NCBI GenBank assembly: GCA_964580455.1
Contig: CAZOKO010000025.1
Coordinates: 1-28,353 of the forward strand
Reading direction: 5' to 3'
DNA: 28,353 bases
DNA from: CAZOKO01 sp964580455
GTDB taxonomy: Bacteria; Desulfobacterota; WTBG01
Positions 25,082-28,353 of this stretch are shown piece after piece (position 1 is the first letter of the stretch; each line of letters begins with the position of its first letter). The translations under genes and the position numbers were made by a program. The notes beneath the pieces were generated by a model. It was not told where the DNA came from. It worked only from the letters and a program-made list of their open reading frames with translations, and searched no databases.

Positions 25082-26527
25082 CTATGTTTTATCTTGACTA
25101 TGGACAACCTTTGATTGATGTTGCTGTTGTATCCTCTTTGTTCTATCTCTGTTGTGTCTCCATCCACAAAGCGATATCTTTAAGACATCGCGCCAACTAA
25201 AGAGATGATTCTGAAACACTTTACGTGCAATTGCAAAAAATTTAGAAGTAGTGTAAAACCTCCGGTGAATGCGGCGGCGAATAGATTTCAAGTGGTCACG
25301 AGAATATCTCTTTGAGCAGATAAACCCCTTTTTATCCACATAATACCCTGGTGATGTATTAACCACTTCCTCAAACTGTGAGTACTTTTCTATCTTAAGA
25401 TAGCTGGGATAGATAAAATCCAGTCCAAGCTCCTGAGCGAAATCTGTTATTTTTAACATGTCTTTTTCGTTCTCACCTATATTCCCAATTAAGAAATAGC
25501 CGAGAAGAAGGAAAGGGCATTTCCTCAATAACCTGCAGGCTTCTCTTGCTTTGGCTGTGTCAAACCCTTTCTCCATCTCGAGTAGAGTTTTATCCTTGGT
25601 CGATTCTATTCCCAGAGAGAGAAATCTAAAGCCTGCCTTGAACATCTTCTTTAAGACTTCCTGGTGAAAAGCAACCTCAATTCTCAGAGCCACTCCTAAT
25701 ATTTTTTTTACCTTCTTAAGGAGTATAAGATCGCAGATTGCCTCTACCCTCTTTATATCAGCAGCAAAATGGTCATCGGTAAACAGAACATATTTCGCTT
25801 CAATTCCCTCAAGTTCTCTCACAACAGATTGAGGGGATCTACCAACCCAGTGTCTCTTTTCACCCAGTGGATTTCTACTAAAGGTGCAAAATTTACAGTT
25901 AAAAGGACAGCCCCTGGAAGAGGAGAGAAGATCAAAAGGAACTCCTGTATCAAAATCTCCCATACGTATGTGATAGGGGTTTGTTCTCTTGTTCCTATTG
26001 GGGTAAATGTCTTCAGGAATGGCATTAAAGTGACGGCCAGGGTTATGAAAAATCTTTCCATCTTTCCTGTAAGAAAGTCCTGTGATTTCTTCAATTGGTT
26101 TTCCGGAAAAGATTTCTTTTGTGGTTTCCTCTCCATCTCCTCTGACTACAATTTTAACCTGGGGGCAGTTTTGCAGGACTTCTTCCGTATTAAATGAGGC
26201 TGCTCTCCCTCCAACGATGATTAATCGATCTTTCTTAAAGTGCTCTGTTAACCAGGGTAAGATAGTTAATTGATCTTCCCAGTTTACGCTAATACATAGC
26301 GTTTCTGCTAGGCACTCAGCTAAAGGAGCAGGATCGGGTTCGAATCGCATATCAACGATATCTGTGCGAATACCAATTTTTTCGATTGTTGCAGAGATGC
26401 ACTCTAGGCCAAAAGGGGGCAACCAATTGGTTGCGCTTATCCCACATTTCCAAGGGTAAATACAAAGCACATTTCGACAGTCAATGAAATTTGGTGATTC
26501 AACCATCATCTTTGGGTCTGTTTTCAC
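25082..26527 (-). CDS. B12-binding domain radical SAM protein
   Basis: A 481-residue protein. The N-terminal part (about 18-140) looks like a cobalamin-binding Rossmann domain (LECISATIEKIGIRTDIVDM, LIIVGGRAASF) without the DxHxxG base-off histidine motif. The radical SAM core has CPFNCKFC (Cys207, Cys211, Cys214), then YVLFTDDHFAAD and LSLGIESTKDKTLLEMEKG, features of the BchE/MiaB-like elongator class. The C-terminal region is basic, typical of class B radical SAM methylases or cyclases of the BchE/HpnR kind, ending in a Gln-rich tail. The GTG at 26527 gives a 29-bp overlap with the SPOR lipoprotein gene; in-frame ATGs at 26509 and 26506 are alternatives. The stop lies 25 bp from the scaffold gap. 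The substrate is unknown. Confidence 0.88.
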   Translation of the reverse strand: MKTDPKMMVESPNFIDCRNVLCIYPWKCGISATNWLPPFGLECISATIEKIGIRTDIVDMRFEPDPAPLAECLAETLCISVNWEDQLTILPWLTEHFKKDRLIIVGGRAASFNTEEVLQNCPQVKIVVRGDGEETTKEIFSGKPIEEITGLSYRKDGKIFHNPGRHFNAIPEDIYPNRNKRTNPYHIRMGDFDTGVPFDLLSSSRGCPFNCKFCTFSRNPLGEKRHWVGRSPQSVVRELEGIEAKYVLFTDDHFAADIKRVEAICDLILLKKVKKILGVALRIEVAFHQEVLKKMFKAGFRFLSLGIESTKDKTLLEMEKGFDTAKAREACRLLRKCPFLLLGYFLIGNIGENEKDMLKITDFAQELGLDFIYPSYLKIEKYSQFEEVVNTSPGYYVDKKGFICSKRYSRDHLKSIRRRIHRRFYTTSKFFAIARKVFQNHLFSWRDVLKISLCGWRHNRDRTKRIQQQHQSKVVHSQDKT

Positions 26528-27683
26528 TCTTTACCACTATTGGATTTAAATAAATGAACTCTTTTTTTAATTTCACTTGATAGCGCACTGCCTCTTCTCT
26601 TGAGGCGTAAGGTCCTAATATCACCCGATACCAAAGCTCACCGTTATTATTTGTTTCTGTTAAAAAAGGCTTATACCCATGCTGAGACAGTTTTGAGGAA
26701 ATATACAAAGCACCCTCTTCTAATTTAAAAGATGCAACTTGTAAATCACAAAACTCTACTGTCCTACTTTTAATGCTTATATTGTCGCTATTTTCTTTCC
26801 TTACCACAATCGGATTCAGAAAGCTGAACTCCCTTTTCAATTTCACCTTATATCCCAGGGCTTCTCTCCTTGAAGTAAAAGGTCCTACCATCACCCGATG
26901 CCAAATCTCATTATTACTGTGAATTTCTCTTAAAAAAGGCTTATACCCACGTTGATCCAGTTTTGAAAAAACATGTAAGGCACCCTCTTTTAATTTAAAA
27001 GATGCAACTTGCACATTATAAAACCCTTTAGTTCTTCTGGTTTTTATGTGTTGAATCTCTGGAATATGACTAACGAATTTTTTGCAAAAGGCATCAATGT
27101 CTCTATTCCTCTTGCTCTCTCTTAAACTGTAAGTGGTCCTAATAGCAGCGGGAATCACTCCAAAGGGGCTTGTCGGAACACCCCCCTCATGAAATCGCTT
27201 GGTTAAGGTGTGTTCCCATAGTTCTTTCCCCGACTGTGCCTCCACAATTTTAATTTCCGCTTCTATCAACGTCTGGGCATAGATAAGCAGATAAATTCTT
27301 TTATATCGTGTAACTTTTCCATAAACCAGGGCATCACATCGAAGGAATTCTCCCAATTTTTTTGGTGGTATTTTATGAAATATTTTTTCTTCTGCATTTT
27401 CTAACATTCTAATGATTTCATCTGTCTCTTCAATTTCAACATCATGAAAAGGCCGCACACTAAAATATTCATAAAAACTCTCCCTTACTAATTTGCCTAA
27501 ACCTTCCACCTCAGTTCCATTAGTGAATGGTAAAATGGCAATAACTTTCGGCACATCACTGCTTGACGCCCATTTTTTAAAAGAGGGAGTTTCGATTACC
27601 TTGGGGCTGAAATGAGAACATGAAAGGATGGAAGGCACCAAAAACAATGGCAGCAGTTTTAAGAAGCGTTTTTTTGCTATCAT
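26499..27683 (-). CDS. Lipoprotein with GNA1162-like domain and two SPOR repeats
   Basis: A 394-residue protein with a lipoprotein signal (MIAKKRFLKLLPLF...) and lipobox ILSC, giving lipidated Cys22. Residues about 45-210 resemble the GNA1162/DUF799 lipoprotein family: ILPFTNGTEVEGLGKLVRESFYE is split from CDALVYGKVTRY and SGKELWEHTLTKRFHEGG downstream. Two SPOR domains follow at about 221-297 and 311-387; each begins with QVASFK and contains GYKPF and RV--GP. SPOR domains bind peptidoglycan glycans lacking stem peptides, usually at the division septum. The two repeats share about 48 of 77 residues. The 3' end overlaps the radical SAM gene by 29 bp, suggesting coupled translation. It would span outer-membrane anchoring and peptidoglycan binding; its function is not known. 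Confidence 0.8.
   Translation of the reverse strand: MIAKKRFLKLLPLFLVPSILSCSHFSPKVIETPSFKKWASSSDVPKVIAILPFTNGTEVEGLGKLVRESFYEYFSVRPFHDVEIEETDEIIRMLENAEEKIFHKIPPKKLGEFLRCDALVYGKVTRYKRIYLLIYAQTLIEAEIKIVEAQSGKELWEHTLTKRFHEGGVPTSPFGVIPAAIRTTYSLRESKRNRDIDAFCKKFVSHIPEIQHIKTRRTKGFYNVQVASFKLKEGALHVFSKLDQRGYKPFLREIHSNNEIWHRVMVGPFTSRREALGYKVKLKREFSFLNPIVVRKENSDNISIKSRTVEFCDLQVASFKLEEGALYISSKLSQHGYKPFLTETNNNGELWYRVILGPYASREEAVRYQVKLKKEFIYLNPIVVKSENRPKDDG
26537..27026 (-). repeat. Tandem SPOR-coding duplication within the lipoprotein gene
   Basis: Two copies of a roughly 230-bp SPOR-coding segment are spaced 270 bp apart inside the lipoprotein gene. DNA identity is still visible, for example TTTAAAAGATGCAACTTG occurs in both copies (near 26722 and 26992), indicating an internal duplication. 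Confidence 0.75.
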
Positions 27684-27795
27684 GGTTATTACCCAAAATA
27701 TTTATTGGCTTTACTTGGCAAGGAATTTACAACTGTTTGATATTAATCTATTAGCATTTATGATGCGCTGCTTATGAATATATTTATCCTGCCTT

Positions 27796-28335
27796 TTATT
27801 TCTCTTTTTGTGGTTTCCCCAGCTTCCTGGGATTAACTGACCGATGATCTTTGATAAACTCATTTATCAAGTATTCTAATGTATTTCGGACCTCTCTTTC
27901 CATTCCTTTTTTTCCAATATGTTCTTGTTTTATTATTCTCCACCATGGCATGGCATAAGAAATTATTTTGGGGTCTCTTTTTAGATGTACCTTCTCATTT
28001 AGCCCAACTAATACGGCGTAAATAAAAGTGGCTTCACTGCGACCCAATATTATAGTAACCAGCAAGAAGGGTATTTCTGGATCAGCGTTCAATCTATCGG
28101 GGGTAACCACAGCAATGCCAGCCGACTGTAGTTTTAATTCAACGTCCGTTCGTAGATAATCTCTGGTGATTCCAAGCTTTTTTGCCTTGCGGGGCAACTT
28201 TTCAATTACAACACCTATATTCTCAATTCCTCGCAACACTTCCTTATCATTAGCAACATACTCTGCATTCACATATGGTAAAACCAAGAACAAAACTGTT
28301 ACCATACTTAAAACAATCCATTTTACTTTTCTCAT
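27796..28335 (-). CDS. Secreted protein of unknown function
   Basis: A 179-residue protein with a clear Sec signal peptide: basic MRKVK, a hydrophobic core and an Ala-X-Ala-like site at VNA before Glu25. The mature part starts with LRGIENIGVVIEKLPRKAKKLGIT, then a segment reading as an LKLQSAGI strand-helix unit and LLVTIILGR; it has no cysteines and no recognisable catalytic motif. AGGGGA lies 5 bp before the ATG at 28335. I do not recognise the family with certainty. It lies 112 bp upstream of the GNA1162-SPOR lipoprotein gene on the same strand, so it may be part of the same envelope unit. Confidence 0.8.
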   Translation of the reverse strand: MRKVKWIVLSMVTVLFLVLPYVNAEYVANDKEVLRGIENIGVVIEKLPRKAKKLGITRDYLRTDVELKLQSAGIAVVTPDRLNADPEIPFLLVTIILGRSEATFIYAVLVGLNEKVHLKRDPKIISYAMPWWRIIKQEHIGKKGMEREVRNTLEYLINEFIKDHRSVNPRKLGKPQKEK

Positions 28336-28353
28336 CTGTTCCCCTTATTTAAA

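Noticed and set aside
24916..25200. Frames reading through the N gap
   Set aside because: Translation across undetermined bases is meaningless, and the right part is antisense to the radical SAM gene.
25330..25340. DnaA-box-like TTATCCACA
   Set aside because: A single copy inside the radical SAM coding sequence with no AT-rich region or further boxes; not an origin.

Overview
This window reads as a chromosomal segment of a Gram-negative, LPS-bearing and probably anaerobic bacterium of moderate GC, most likely from a metagenome assembly (there is a 100-N scaffold gap at 24957-25056). LPS or outer-membrane traits are a heptose-7-phosphate kinase, an LptF/LptG-type permease, lipoproteins and a GyrB with the E. 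coli-type insertion. Anaerobic traits are two B12-binding radical SAM proteins and a giant acyl-CoA dehydratase activase. RemA (DUF370), YicC and DUF4416 together occur in deltaproteobacteria-like, planctomycete-like and several candidate phyla. I cannot fix the phylum from the sequence alone.

Layout. 1-1661 (minus) is a B12/radical SAM protein of the Ta0216 type, cut by the left edge. 1662-2418 has no convincing gene but carries short palindromic repeats. 2419-11709 (plus) runs lipoprotein, rsmG, a perfect parS site, parA, parB, gyrB, gyrA, gpsA: a chromosome segregation and topology block in which parA/parB and parB/gyrB overlap. 11910-16121 encodes a 1403-residue tandem 2-hydroxyacyl-CoA dehydratase activase. 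16305-19091 holds an LptG-like permease, the heptose kinase half of HldE and a DUF4416 protein. 19255-22906 holds yicC, remA, gmk, pyrF and an RlmB-type rRNA methyltransferase.

From 23223 to the right edge everything lies on the minus strand: a GT39/ArnT-like membrane glycosyltransferase, the scaffold gap, a second B12-binding radical SAM protein, a lipoprotein joining a GNA1162-like domain to two tandem SPOR repeats, and a small secreted protein. The radical SAM and SPOR lipoprotein genes overlap, so they are probably co-transcribed. This is the least familiar part of the window and the best candidate for an undescribed envelope function.

The intergenic spacers are rich in small dispersed or palindromic repeats. 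They include an exact 12-mer (AGATACTGGATA) in three separate spacers, nested palindromes of the ATTCCCGC/GCGGGAAT kind, a ~140-bp GTCATTGC...GCAATGAC element, and CCCCCTTT/AAAGGGGG hairpins. I see no CRISPR array, insertion sequence, tRNA or rRNA.
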